A program made the position numbers and the translations under genes. The notes under the pieces were generated by a model that had not been told where the DNA came from, did not search any database, and was given only the letters and a program-made list of their open reading frames with translations. This document shows positions 18,066 through 26,763 of a DNA stretch of 45,534 bases, one piece after another. Position 1 is the stretch's first letter. Every line of letters starts with the position of its first letter. The DNA is from Microcystis viridis FACHB-1342. Its GTDB lineage: Bacteria; Cyanobacteriota; Cyanobacteriia; Cyanobacteriales; Microcystaceae. The stretch covers positions 1 to 45,534 of the forward strand of contig NZ_JACJSV010000037.1 in assembly GCF_014698335.1 (NCBI RefSeq), read 5' to 3'.

Positions 18066-19316
18066 ATGATCATGCCTTCAAATCCTTTCACTATTGGTCA
18101 ACGAGTTACTCCTGAAAATTTCATTGGAAGAAAGACATTAATCAGGAGAGCATTGCATCAGATTAGAAGCCGTACTTCTCTAGCGGTTTGGGGTGGTCCG
18201 GGTATGGGCAAATCATCTTTTTTAAAACTGCTAACATATCCTATTATCTGGGAACAATGCGGGCAAGATTATAGCCAAGCAGTTGTTGTATTCATTGACT
18301 GTCAAAGCCTGGAACCTTTTAAGATTTCTGATTTTTGGCGCAATATTTTAGTAACAATTAAAAATAATTTTTCTTTCTTAAAAACCAGTATTGATACTCT
18401 TTCAGAAAAACCAGAAGCCACGGTTAATGATTTGCTTATTATCTTGCGTTTACTTAAAGAACAGGGTAAATTTTTAGTTTTACTTATCGATAATTACGAT
18501 GTAACCTTACGTCCCAATTCCCAATATACGAAAGCTGATATAGATACCTTCGTCAGTCAGTGTCGTACCCTGGCTCAATCCGAGGAGCAAAATATCTCGA
18601 TAGTTGTGACTTCATCTCGTCGGTTGAGTCAAATTGGTCCAGAACTTACACCTGATAAATCACCTTGGTATAATGGTTATTTATTTGAAAATCTTAAGCC
18701 TTTTACTAATCAGGAAGTAAACCTTTTACTCGATAGAAGTGAGAGTCTATTGGGTTGGAAACAAGCTATCCGTAAAATTGCTGATGGTAATCCAGCTTTA
18801 CTGCAAAATGCTTGTTTCTTATTATATGAAGAATTGGTTTCGGGAAATAACCTTAATGAGAAAAAATTTATTCAAGAATTTCAAACAAACACTTTACACT
18901 TATTTCAAGCTATTTGGCAACTGTCCACTGAAACAGAGCAAAATTTGTTAATGTTGCTGGCTTTATCCCAATTAGAAGGCAAATTAGGAAGGAGTCGATA
19001 CGCTCTCGGCGGAATTGAAGCGATTTTCAGTCAAAAAGAAATAGAATTAAATAATTTGGTTGAGCGAGGTATCTTAAAGAAGGTAGAGGGAGAAGAAAAT
19101 ACTACTTATTCTTTCTGCTCATCTATAATGGAGTGGTGGGTGATTAAGCAAATCGAGAATAGCCAGGAAGAGGAGTTGAAAAAACGACAAAGAGGATTCC
19201 TTAATTTAATGAGCCGCCAACAGACGACAAGAGTTAATACTGCTATTCGTTGGCTATGGCAAAATAAAGATAAGATAGCATCTATCATTGAGCAAGTAGG
19301 GGGGTTATTATCATGA
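18066..19316 (+). CDS. AAA/STAND-like P-loop ATPase (operon gene 1)
   Basis: 416-residue predicted cytoplasmic ATPase. Seen: NPFTIGQRV and FIGRKTLI just before Walker A GGPGMGKSSF (Lys 49), the layout of Orc/STAND-type AAA domains; Walker B-like FLVLLIDNYDV, where the usual Asp-Glu is Asp-Asn; sensor-like IVVTSSRRL; and a C-terminal winged-helix-like region (LNNLVERGILKKVEGEE). No membrane segment. The frame opens at a TTG at 18039, but ATGs at 18066 and 18072 agree better with where such proteins begin; no clear ribosome site helps. It overlaps the next gene by four bases (ATGA), so the products are probably made together and may interact. The missing acidic residue in Walker B suggests slow or absent hydrolysis. 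Function unknown; see the operon finding. Confidence 0.8.
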   Translation: MIMPSNPFTIGQRVTPENFIGRKTLIRRALHQIRSRTSLAVWGGPGMGKSSFLKLLTYPIIWEQCGQDYSQAVVVFIDCQSLEPFKISDFWRNILVTIKNNFSFLKTSIDTLSEKPEATVNDLLIILRLLKEQGKFLVLLIDNYDVTLRPNSQYTKADIDTFVSQCRTLAQSEEQNISIVVTSSRRLSQIGPELTPDKSPWYNGYLFENLKPFTNQEVNLLLDRSESLLGWKQAIRKIADGNPALLQNACFLLYEELVSGNNLNEKKFIQEFQTNTLHLFQAIWQLSTETEQNLLMLLALSQLEGKLGRSRYALGGIEAIFSQKEIELNNLVERGILKKVEGEENTTYSFCSSIMEWWVIKQIENSQEEELKKRQRGFLNLMSRQQTTRVNTAIRWLWQNKDKIASIIEQVGGLLS

Positions 19317-21352
19317 TGACAACACAAACAAGGCACATAAATCCCTATATTGTCGGTCGTCCCATTTATGACCGAGAGTCATTTTTTGGCCGACGGAAAC
19401 TTTTTAGATTTATTGAAGATAATCTCAAACAAAATACACAAGTTGTTTTGCTGCATGGTCAAAGACGTATTGGTAAATCTTCTGTACTCATGCAAATTCC
19501 TAATTTTGTGGGACTAGGTGAGTTCGTGTTTATCTATTTTGATTTGCATGATAAAACGCGACTACCACTTGACAGTATCTTACAAAATCTTGCTTCAACT
19601 ATTGCTGATAAGTTGAATATTCCTCAATCAGAATCTTTGTCCTTGAATTATAAAACGGTTTTCTCTGATGAGTTTTTACCTCAAGTAATTGAGGTCTTAA
19701 AAGAGCAGAAACGAAAAATGGTTTGGTTATTAGACGAATTTGATGTTTTAAATGATCAAACACCTGATTCCCCAGTTGAATCTTTTTTTCCTTATCTGGA
19801 AACTCTTATCGGTCAATACAATAATTTATTTATCATTCCAGTAATAGGGAGAAGAGTAGAAGATTTAACCAACTTAAAAAGCTTATTTAGACAAGCTGTC
19901 AATCAAGAAATTGGCTTATTAGAAAAATCAGATGCTAAAGCATTAATTACTAAACCTGCTGCACATTATTTAAACTATGATTCTCAGGCTATCGATGCAA
20001 TTTTAGAATTGAGTTCAGGTCATCCTTATTTTACTCAAGTGATATGTAATGCTCTTTTTTTACAAGCTGAAGAAGAGGATAAGTCAGAAATTACCTGTGA
20101 TGATGTTACTAAAATTGTCGATGATGCAATTGAAACTGCTGAAGGAGGACTAGCTTGGTTTCGAGATGGATTACCGATTCCTGAAAGAGTTGTTTTTTCA
20201 GCAGTAGCGCAAGCGGAGAAAATGGCTGAGAAGAAAAATAATTCAGTGACAGAAGAACCTTTAAAATTGCTCAGAGAATATGGAGTTATCATAACAGAAG
20301 CTTTAAATAAAGCTACAGAAAATTTAGTTCAATGGGAATTTTTAGAGAGAGTAGAAAATTCAGAATTTCATTACAAAATTAAAGTTAAGCTAGTTCGTTA
20401 TTGGTTGGTTAAACGCTATCCTTTAAGACAGGCTATCTGGGATTTAGAAAAAGTTGATTTAGATGCTTGCCGACTTTTTGAATTGGCCGAAGATATAGCT
20501 GAGAATCGTAATTTATCTAGTTCCGATATTTATGAACAAATTACAAAACTGAATCCTAATCATTTTACGGCTTTATTTAAATTAGCTGAAGATTATCTTG
20601 ACACTAAAAACTATCAACAAGCATTAGAAAAATATAATAGAGCATATAAAGTTGATCCCACACGCGCTTATGAAGGATATGAGCTAACGCGAAAAGAGAA
20701 ATATAAAATTTGGTGGAACAAAAACTTATCAAAATTAACTTTATTTTTGGCATTTTTACTAACAATAACTTTAAGTGCTAATCTGTTTCAACTGTTACAA
20801 ATACAAACACACCTTAAACAAAAAAAAGCCAGACTTGACGAATTAGAAAAACTAAAGGAAGAAAATGCCAGACTTGCTAAACAAGTAAGAGTATTTGCTC
20901 CTACTCCTATACAATCCAAAAGCACTAATGCCACAATTGTAGGAAACCCAGGGAAGACAAATATTCGCAGTGGTCCTGGTTTAGAATATGCACCAAGACA
21001 TATTGCCTATCCAGGCGATCGTGTTCAAGTTATCGAATCTGCTAGAAATAGTGATAACTTGCCCTGGTACAAAATTTATTTTCCCCAATCGGGGGCTGAT
21101 GGATGGATTGCTGGTAATTTACTTTCTATTGACCCCATAACTAATGCTAAAGTTAGCGGCACTCCAGGAACTAAAAATATACGTTCTGGCGCTGGAACTT
21201 TTTATGGGGTGGTAGGAACTGTCCGTACAGGCGATCGTGTGCAAATTTTGGGTAGTAGCTATGATAAAAATGGTTATCAGTGGTATAAAGTCTATCATCC
21301 TCAGTCCGGTACGACAGGCTGGATTGCTGCTCAATTAATTAGCTCTGACTAG
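19313..21352 (+). CDS. Membrane-anchored AAA ATPase with TPR and two periplasmic SH3 domains (operon gene 2)
   Basis: 679 residues with an unusual domain order. Residues ~1-390: AAA/STAND-like ATPase with FFGRRKL, Walker A HGQRRIGKSS (48-57), Walker B MVWLLDEFDV and a winged-helix end (KVKLVRYWLVKRYPL). About 410-460: one or two TPR units (FKLAEDYLDTKNYQQALEKY). About 475-497: a single membrane helix (LTLFLAFLLTITLSANLF). About 500-530: a charged coiled coil. About 541-602 and 610-676: two bacterial SH3 domains, each with NIRSGxG and WYK/GWIA motifs, the kind that bind peptidoglycan. The likely topology is ATPase in the cytoplasm and SH3 domains in the periplasm. Start: ATG overlapping the upstream stop, with AGGGGGG before it; ATG at 19316 is equally possible. 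Followed by the carboxypeptidase gene after 33 bases. Confidence 0.85.
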   Translation: MMTTQTRHINPYIVGRPIYDRESFFGRRKLFRFIEDNLKQNTQVVLLHGQRRIGKSSVLMQIPNFVGLGEFVFIYFDLHDKTRLPLDSILQNLASTIADKLNIPQSESLSLNYKTVFSDEFLPQVIEVLKEQKRKMVWLLDEFDVLNDQTPDSPVESFFPYLETLIGQYNNLFIIPVIGRRVEDLTNLKSLFRQAVNQEIGLLEKSDAKALITKPAAHYLNYDSQAIDAILELSSGHPYFTQVICNALFLQAEEEDKSEITCDDVTKIVDDAIETAEGGLAWFRDGLPIPERVVFSAVAQAEKMAEKKNNSVTEEPLKLLREYGVIITEALNKATENLVQWEFLERVENSEFHYKIKVKLVRYWLVKRYPLRQAIWDLEKVDLDACRLFELAEDIAENRNLSSSDIYEQITKLNPNHFTALFKLAEDYLDTKNYQQALEKYNRAYKVDPTRAYEGYELTRKEKYKIWWNKNLSKLTLFLAFLLTITLSANLFQLLQIQTHLKQKKARLDELEKLKEENARLAKQVRVFAPTPIQSKSTNATIVGNPGKTNIRSGPGLEYAPRHIAYPGDRVQVIESARNSDNLPWYKIYFPQSGADGWIAGNLLSIDPITNAKVSGTPGTKNIRSGAGTFYGVVGTVRTGDRVQILGSSYDKNGYQWYKVYHPQSGTTGWIAAQLISSD

Positions 21353-21385
21353 CTCTAGTGTGATTTTTCATCTACTACAACTAAT

Positions 21386-22237
21386 ATGAAATCTTTTATT
21401 TCAGCTTTTCGATATTTTATTATTCCTATAATTGTTGTAATGGGTGTATCGATTTATTTAGGGTTTAAACAGCCGACTGAACCGCCAACCACTGCGATAG
21501 TTTCTACCTCGCCTTCAGTTTCTTCTACTTCTCTAATTTCTCCTGCTCCTATCCCTAAAAATACTCTAACGCCTCCCTTACAGCGACCTTATCCTTTGGC
21601 AAATACATCCAAAGCTCTGCCAGTTCCTTCGCTCAAACAGATGGTTACTGGTGCTGATGACATCTATTCACTATCTTCGCCACCTCCCAAGAATCACACT
21701 GTACCTTCACTCCCTAACCAAACTGAAATTCCTTTTCATATAAAATACGAAGAAAATGCTAATGATTTAGTGGAAATTGGTATTTTCTACGAACGTAAAG
21801 CATATCTAAATCGAGAAGCGGCAGAGATGTTTAAACAGATGCAATTAGCCGCTCAACAAGAGGGAATTGAGATCATTCCTGTTTCTGGCTTTCGCTCAGT
21901 TGCCGATCAAAAAAAGCTGTTTGAGCGACAAATTCAACGCCAAGGAGGCAAGAAAGCAGCCTCTAAACTGAGTGCGCCTCCAGGTTTCAGCGAACATCAT
22001 ACAGGCTATGCTCTCGATGTTGGTGACGGTAAAAGTCCTAATACTTTCCTCAAATTGACATTCGACTCTACTGAAGCCTATCGCTGGCTAGAAGTTCACG
22101 CTGCTCAATATGGCTTTGAACTATCATTTCCGAAAAACAATTTCCAAGGTGTTAGTTATGAACCTTGGCACTGGCGTTTTGTCGGTTCAGCAACAGCTCA
22201 AGAAATTTTTAGAGTAGCAAAGACACAAAGACAATGA
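21386..22237 (+). CDS. VanY/LdcB-type D,D- or L,D-carboxypeptidase (operon gene 3)
   Basis: 283-residue zinc peptidase of the peptidase M15B family, predicted to trim the terminal D-Ala from peptidoglycan stems. Seen: a signal-anchor helix at about residues 10-27, a Pro/Ser/Thr-rich linker to ~110, then the catalytic domain: SGFRS, the zinc motif SEHHTGYALD (residues 202-211, with His 204 and Asp 211 as expected ligands), and EPWHW with His 262 as third ligand. All catalytic positions are present, so it is probably active. It lies 33 bases after the AAA-SH3 gene on the same strand; both products would meet in the periplasm. A housekeeping role in wall recycling is possible, but the neighbours argue for a dedicated partner. 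The 3' end is close to the second MITE-like copy. Confidence 0.88.
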   Translation: MKSFISAFRYFIIPIIVVMGVSIYLGFKQPTEPPTTAIVSTSPSVSSTSLISPAPIPKNTLTPPLQRPYPLANTSKALPVPSLKQMVTGADDIYSLSSPPPKNHTVPSLPNQTEIPFHIKYEENANDLVEIGIFYERKAYLNREAAEMFKQMQLAAQQEGIEIIPVSGFRSVADQKKLFERQIQRQGGKKAASKLSAPPGFSEHHTGYALDVGDGKSPNTFLKLTFDSTEAYRWLEVHAAQYGFELSFPKNNFQGVSYEPWHWRFVGSATAQEIFRVAKTQRQ

Positions 22238-22306
22238 TTATACCTAGACTCTCTCGTTGACAAAAGGTCATTAGATAAAATTCTAGCGTTAAAATCAAAA
22301 ATGTTG

Positions 22307-22492
22307 GGTTCTTCTTTACTTGGTATGATTCTATAGGGAGGCATAAATCGACTAAATCCTTATCTGGCAAGAGATTTAATTGATTAGTTCGCTCCAGATC
22401 GCAAACAATTGACAAAAATCGCAGTAATGTCTGTTTCTATAAGGGTTTCATCCCTTATAACCCTGTCCGTTGCATAAGACAAACCGAAGAGA
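22307..22492. mobile_element. MITE-like element, copy 2
   Basis: About 185 bp, clearly homologous to 17382-17568 and in the same orientation: both start GGTTCTTC, share GACTAAATCCTTATCTGGCA, and end near TTGCATAA(G/C)ACAAACCGAAGA. The right end is slightly decayed (GAAGAGATC instead of GAAGAACC). It lies between the convergent carboxypeptidase and AAA-WD40 genes. Confidence 0.7.
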
Positions 22493-22546
22493 TCAAGAAA
22501 TTAACTAATTAATTTAACCTTCACCCCCCACCCAGTCAAACCAAGT

Positions 22547-25500
22547 TTAAAATGTGAATGGTTTTATTTTCCCGGTACACAGGGATAGATTTTCTCGTTT
22601 TTCGGGACGAGTCCTGAGATAATCTTCTAACCAAAAACAACCTCGATCGAGCAATTTTTGTAAATAATTATATTCTGTTTCTAAGGGCCAGCGATGCTTT
22701 TGACCATCCCTAGAAATAATCACAATTTCTTGACCATCAGGACTAAAAGTGATCCCATAGACGATATCTTCTTCTATTTTAAACTCGGAGCGCAAATTTC
22801 CGTCAATGTCCCAGCGTCTAGCTGTACCATCCCTTGAAATAGCAGCGATTTTTTCACCATCGGGACTAAAACTAACTCCATAAACGGGAAAAGAATCGGT
22901 TTTAATCTCCTTTAAAAGATTGCCCTGTAAATCCCAAATTTTAATCTTTCCCCGAGTAGCGGTAGCAATTTTTTGATGATCAGGAGAAAACACCAAATTA
23001 TAGATAATATTATCATCGGCTGTCCAAGAATTAATTAATTGAGGCCGATAATTACTTAAATGCCAGTATTGAACTTTTCCCTCGCTTGTTCCCGTGATTA
23101 TTGCTGTTCCCTCTCCATTAAAAGCAAGACTATAAATCGGTACTTGACTAGCAGTAAATTCTTGAAGCATTGTTCCTTTTTGGCTCCAGATTTGTACTTT
23201 TCCATTTCTTCCTGTAATCGCTATCTGATTACTATCGGGATGAAAAGCTATACTATAGATTGAGCGCATTTTTGTGGCAAATTCTCTAATTTTTTTTCCC
23301 TGGGAATCGAGTAAAGTAATTTGACCATCTTTGTTAGCAATAGCGATAATATTGCCCTGGGAATTAATGCTAACGCTGGTATTATCGACCCTAGTTTTAT
23401 TTAAATTGTTCAGCTGCCAAATTTTAGCCGTTTCATCACTCGATCCAGTTACCACCTGTTTTCCATCTTGACTAAATACAGCAGTAAAAACTGATTCTTG
23501 ATGTCCTCTGAGAGTAGTTATTTCTTCCCCTTGCATTCCCCAAATTTTAGCACTACCGTCACTAGATGCAGTAATTATAAACTCTCCATCAGGACTAAAA
23601 TTAACACTGTTGACAAAATCTTGATGTCCCCGGAAAGTAGCTATTAAATTTCCCTGTAAATCCCAGATTTTAGCAGTTTTATCGGCCGCTGCTCCGGCAA
23701 TTTTTTGACCGTCGGGACTAAAATTAACACTATAAAAAGCCTCAATATTATCTTGACCTAAACTCAAGATAATTTTACCTGATAAATCCCAGATTTTAAT
23801 CGTACCATCCCGGGAAGCGGTGGCAATTTTTTGACCATCGGGACTAAAACTAGCTGCATCTATCGATCTTTTATGTCCCTTAAATACCTGTAAAGTTTCA
23901 CCTGATAAATTCCATAATCTAGCGGTTTTATCCCTGGAAGTGGTGACAATTTTTTGACCATCGGGACTAAAACTAACACTATAAACTGATTCTTGATGGT
24001 CAGGATAGGTGACTAAATTTTGCCCTTGCAAGTTCCAAATTTTGGCGGTTTTATCTTCGGAAGCGGTGGCGATTTTTTGACCATCGGGACTAAAACTAAC
24101 ACTATAAACTGCTCCCTGATGACCTGTCAAAGTTTGAATATTCTCACCTTTTTGATTCCAAATTTTTACCGTCCCATCTTGGGAAGCAGTGGCTATTTTT
24201 TGACGATCAGGACTAATACTAACACTATAAATAGTTCCCCGGTGTCCTTGCAGTTGGTTTTTTTCTTGAATACGATCTAAAATTTGTTGTAGGGTAATAA
24301 TTGGACTTGTAGCAGGATATTTACTCAAGGTTTGCCCATCAGTAACGATATTTTTTAAACTATTGACTGCTTGCATGGCCGCAATTAAAGATTCTAATTG
24401 TTCAAATTGAAATTGTTGCCAATCACTATCACCCTTGCGCTGTAATTGAATACCTAATTGAGCGGTTTCTACTTGCTGCCACGCTTGTTTTACCTGAATA
24501 AAAGCTAAGAGAGAACCCAAAAGAGAAGCAATTAAAATTACCGAGCCAATTTGAATTCTTTTCGTAGCTTTTTGGTGAGCAATTGCTAGAATTTTATTAG
24601 CTTGTCTCTGAGTTTCTAGACTAATTTCTGCCTCTCTTTTATCGAGATTTTGACTAGCAGTTAAAAACTGATAATCAAGATTACTTAAGCTTTTTCCCTG
24701 AGACCAATCGAGGGCATTATTTAAAGCTTTTCCGCGTAAAAGCCGCGATTCATCGGTATAATTAGACCGTTGCCATGCGGCGATCGCTTCTGAGTAGGGA
24801 CGCAATTGCTCTAATTGTTTTTCTACCCAATTGAGATTAAATATTTCTCGATAAATAGGATTATAAACTACTAATTTATTATCCTTTTTTACCACTAACC
24901 CCGATAACCTTAATTCCCCTTGTTCTGGACTATCATCGCAGAGGATTGCCCCCTTTTCTAAAATTTGTTGATAGATGCCTAACAAACGACCCGCTTTGTC
25001 TTGATTTCTTAACAAGCGATCGGCAATAGTTCGCAGATGCACTGGTTCATCTTGAGATTCCCAATTATTAATAATTCTTTCTTTGATCAGCGTCTCAATA
25101 TCTAAATTACTTTCCAGCAATAGCTGACAGATTTTCTGGGTTAAAAATGGCTGTCCTCCCGTCCAAAAAATAATTTTTTCTAAGCAGTCGGGTTGATAAT
25201 TACTTTGACCGGATAATCCCGCAGCTAGAGGAGCAATTTCTGCAAGATTAAATCCCGTTAATTCGATCGCTTGGCCGATATTAAAAGATGTTTGCGTCTT
25301 TTCGCGAATTAAATCTGCTGGGGTAGCCACACCGAATAAAGCAAAAGTAATTCTTTCATACTGGGAATTTTCCGCTCTTTGGTTATAACAATAACGAATC
25401 AGGGAAAAAAAGTCATCTAGAGAAAACTGTAAACTGAGAATTTTATCAATCTCGTCAATAAAAATATATATTTTCTCTCCCCGACAATAAACTAATAAAA

Positions 25501-25873
25501 CTTCCTCAATAAATTGTCCCAAACGCTGCACGGGGGGTAAATCCTCTCGCTCGCGCAACCAGGATTTAAGATTAATTTTTCCCGTCAGATTAAATCCTAA
25601 AAACAAACGGGTGATCACGCCGTTATACCATTGGGATAAATTATCATTGCTACCAATACTGGTTATATCTACGGACGCGCAATCCCTGCCCAATTGCTGT
25701 AAAATATGAGTTACTCGTACCCTTAAACTGGATTTGCCCATCTGACGACAGTTAAAAACGTAGCAAAATTGACCATTTTTCAACGCCGTTAACAGTTCTT
25801 GATCGGCATTTCTCTCGATATAGGTAGGATGGTTATAAGCAAGACTACCCCCGACACGATATTGATAATTCAT
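22547..25873 (-). CDS. AAA-TM-WD40 STAND-like protein
   Basis: 1108 residues. N-terminal AAA_35-type ATPase domain (~1-330) with Walker A CRQMGKSS (Lys 47) and Walker B IYIFIDEIDKI. Then a helical region, one hydrophobic helix at about 441-461 (GSVILIASLLGSLLAFIQV), another helical stretch, and from ~540 to 1085 about 13 WD40 units (repeated FSPDGQKIATASxDxTxKIW), enough for two seven-bladed propellers. Units 1-7 are near-identical, later ones more diverged. Cyanobacteria carry many such proteins, thought to be signalling scaffolds or STAND NTPases; the target here is unknown. If the helix crosses the membrane once, the propellers would lie in the periplasm. The gene stands alone, convergent with the VanY operon. 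It contains one HIP1 site, so it may be a longer-term resident than the island beside it. Confidence 0.88.
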   Translation of the reverse strand: MNYQYRVGGSLAYNHPTYIERNADQELLTALKNGQFCYVFNCRQMGKSSLRVRVTHILQQLGRDCASVDITSIGSNDNLSQWYNGVITRLFLGFNLTGKINLKSWLREREDLPPVQRLGQFIEEVLLVYCRGEKIYIFIDEIDKILSLQFSLDDFFSLIRYCYNQRAENSQYERITFALFGVATPADLIREKTQTSFNIGQAIELTGFNLAEIAPLAAGLSGQSNYQPDCLEKIIFWTGGQPFLTQKICQLLLESNLDIETLIKERIINNWESQDEPVHLRTIADRLLRNQDKAGRLLGIYQQILEKGAILCDDSPEQGELRLSGLVVKKDNKLVVYNPIYREIFNLNWVEKQLEQLRPYSEAIAAWQRSNYTDESRLLRGKALNNALDWSQGKSLSNLDYQFLTASQNLDKREAEISLETQRQANKILAIAHQKATKRIQIGSVILIASLLGSLLAFIQVKQAWQQVETAQLGIQLQRKGDSDWQQFQFEQLESLIAAMQAVNSLKNIVTDGQTLSKYPATSPIITLQQILDRIQEKNQLQGHRGTIYSVSISPDRQKIATASQDGTVKIWNQKGENIQTLTGHQGAVYSVSFSPDGQKIATASEDKTAKIWNLQGQNLVTYPDHQESVYSVSFSPDGQKIVTTSRDKTARLWNLSGETLQVFKGHKRSIDAASFSPDGQKIATASRDGTIKIWDLSGKIILSLGQDNIEAFYSVNFSPDGQKIAGAAADKTAKIWDLQGNLIATFRGHQDFVNSVNFSPDGEFIITASSDGSAKIWGMQGEEITTLRGHQESVFTAVFSQDGKQVVTGSSDETAKIWQLNNLNKTRVDNTSVSINSQGNIIAIANKDGQITLLDSQGKKIREFATKMRSIYSIAFHPDSNQIAITGRNGKVQIWSQKGTMLQEFTASQVPIYSLAFNGEGTAIITGTSEGKVQYWHLSNYRPQLINSWTADDNIIYNLVFSPDHQKIATATRGKIKIWDLQGNLLKEIKTDSFPVYGVSFSPDGEKIAAISRDGTARRWDIDGNLRSEFKIEEDIVYGITFSPDGQEIVIISRDGQKHRWPLETEYNYLQKLLDRGCFWLEDYLRTRPEKRENLSLCTGKIKPFTF

Positions 25874-25987
25874 GATTCTTAAACAAAATTATTTCAATGT
25901 CACCAAAAGAAATAAAATAGACAATTGTGATTTAGATATCTATAATGCAAGGATAATCGCTATTGACAACCTATCCTCAAGGCAATT

Positions 25988-26344
25988 ATGAAGAAAACTT
26001 TTTTCACCTCCATCGCCGTTAGTGCCACCCTCGTCAGTGGTATTGTTTTAGGTACTCTTGATGCCGGCAGCGCTTCCGCTTGTGCTTTCGCTAAAGGTAA
26101 AAGCATTTTTGGCAGCAATACCACCTTCCATGTGGATCCTAACAAACTTATTTTAGGGGTTGCCGCCGCTACAGGAGCAATCACCCTAGCTGGTGTTTTA
26201 AGCTACCGTCGTTTTCACTCTGCGCAGCCTCCTGAAGATACCACCGCTAACCTGCCGGCGGTATTTCCTATCCCCATTCCCCCCGCAGCTTTAAACGCGG
26301 CAGTGGAAGTGGAAGAAGCGGCAGAAACCAGCAAAATCTCCTAA
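25988..26344 (+). CDS. Small secreted or membrane protein, unknown function
   Basis: 118 residues. A signal-peptide-like N-terminus (KKTFFTSIAVSATLVSGIVL then ACA) and a second hydrophobic segment at about 54-71 (KLILGVAAATGAITLAGVLS), followed by a Pro/Ala-rich tail. I do not recognise a family. It starts 114 bases from the divergent AAA-WD40 gene and is followed by a strong intrinsic terminator, which supports real expression as a single gene. Confidence 0.65.
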   Translation: MKKTFFTSIAVSATLVSGIVLGTLDAGSASACAFAKGKSIFGSNTTFHVDPNKLILGVAAATGAITLAGVLSYRRFHSAQPPEDTTANLPAVFPIPIPPAALNAAVEVEEAAETSKIS

Positions 26345-26363
26345 AAATCCGCTAGATTTCCTC

Positions 26364-26413
26364 AAAAAAGGTGTTGTCATCCCCGCAGCTTTCCCGCTAG
26401 GCAACACCTTTTT
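26364..26413 (+). terminator. Rho-independent terminator
   Basis: AAAAAGGTGTTG pairs with CAACACCTTTTT, ending in a T-run, about 20 bases after the stop of the upstream 118-residue gene. The A-run on the left also makes it usable from the other strand. Confidence 0.85.
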
Positions 26414-26497
26414 CTGGCTAATTGTGTCCCAGTTATCAGAATTTCCAGCCATTTTTAAGTTATGTTAAAAGGTGCAACCCTACCACCAGAGGTAAAG

Positions 26498-26698
26498 ATG
26501 GGCAACTCCACCACATTTTCCGACACCCCACTTCACAAAGATCATCACACTTGGGAGCATTTAAAACAAGCCATCGCCGCTAGTTCCGGTTTTCGGCGTT
26601 GGCAGCAAGAACAACTAGAATCAGGTAAAAATAGAGACGATGCTGATGCTCGCATTTGTTCCTATCTACGCGAAACTTTAGAAACTTTAGCCTACTAG
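26498..26698 (+). CDS. Small conserved-looking protein, unknown function
   Basis: 66 residues from this start, soluble and mostly helical (WEHLKQAIAASSGFRRWQ, then ARICSYLRETLETLAY). I do not recognise a family, though the sequence looks like small cyanobacterial hypotheticals. The open frame extends to an ATG at 26462, but AGAGG at 26488-26492 sits five bases before the ATG at 26498, which decides the start. A terminator follows directly, so it is probably expressed alone. Confidence 0.65.
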   Translation: MGNSTTFSDTPLHKDHHTWEHLKQAIAASSGFRRWQQEQLESGKNRDDADARICSYLRETLETLAY

Positions 26699-26706
26699 AT
26701 TGATGC

Positions 26707-26738
26707 TCCCCAGCTATGACGGCATGGGGACTTTTTTT
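26707..26738 (+). terminator. Rho-independent terminator
   Basis: TCCCCAGC pairs imperfectly with GCATGGGGA and is followed by seven T residues, eight bases after the stop of the 66-residue gene. Confidence 0.8.
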
Positions 26739-26763
26739 GTCCGTTTAAGCTAATTTGCAGGCC

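Noticed and set aside
22209-22415. 68-residue minus-strand open frame as a gene
   Set aside because: It lies in the second MITE-like copy and the carboxypeptidase 3' end, with no recognisable protein features.
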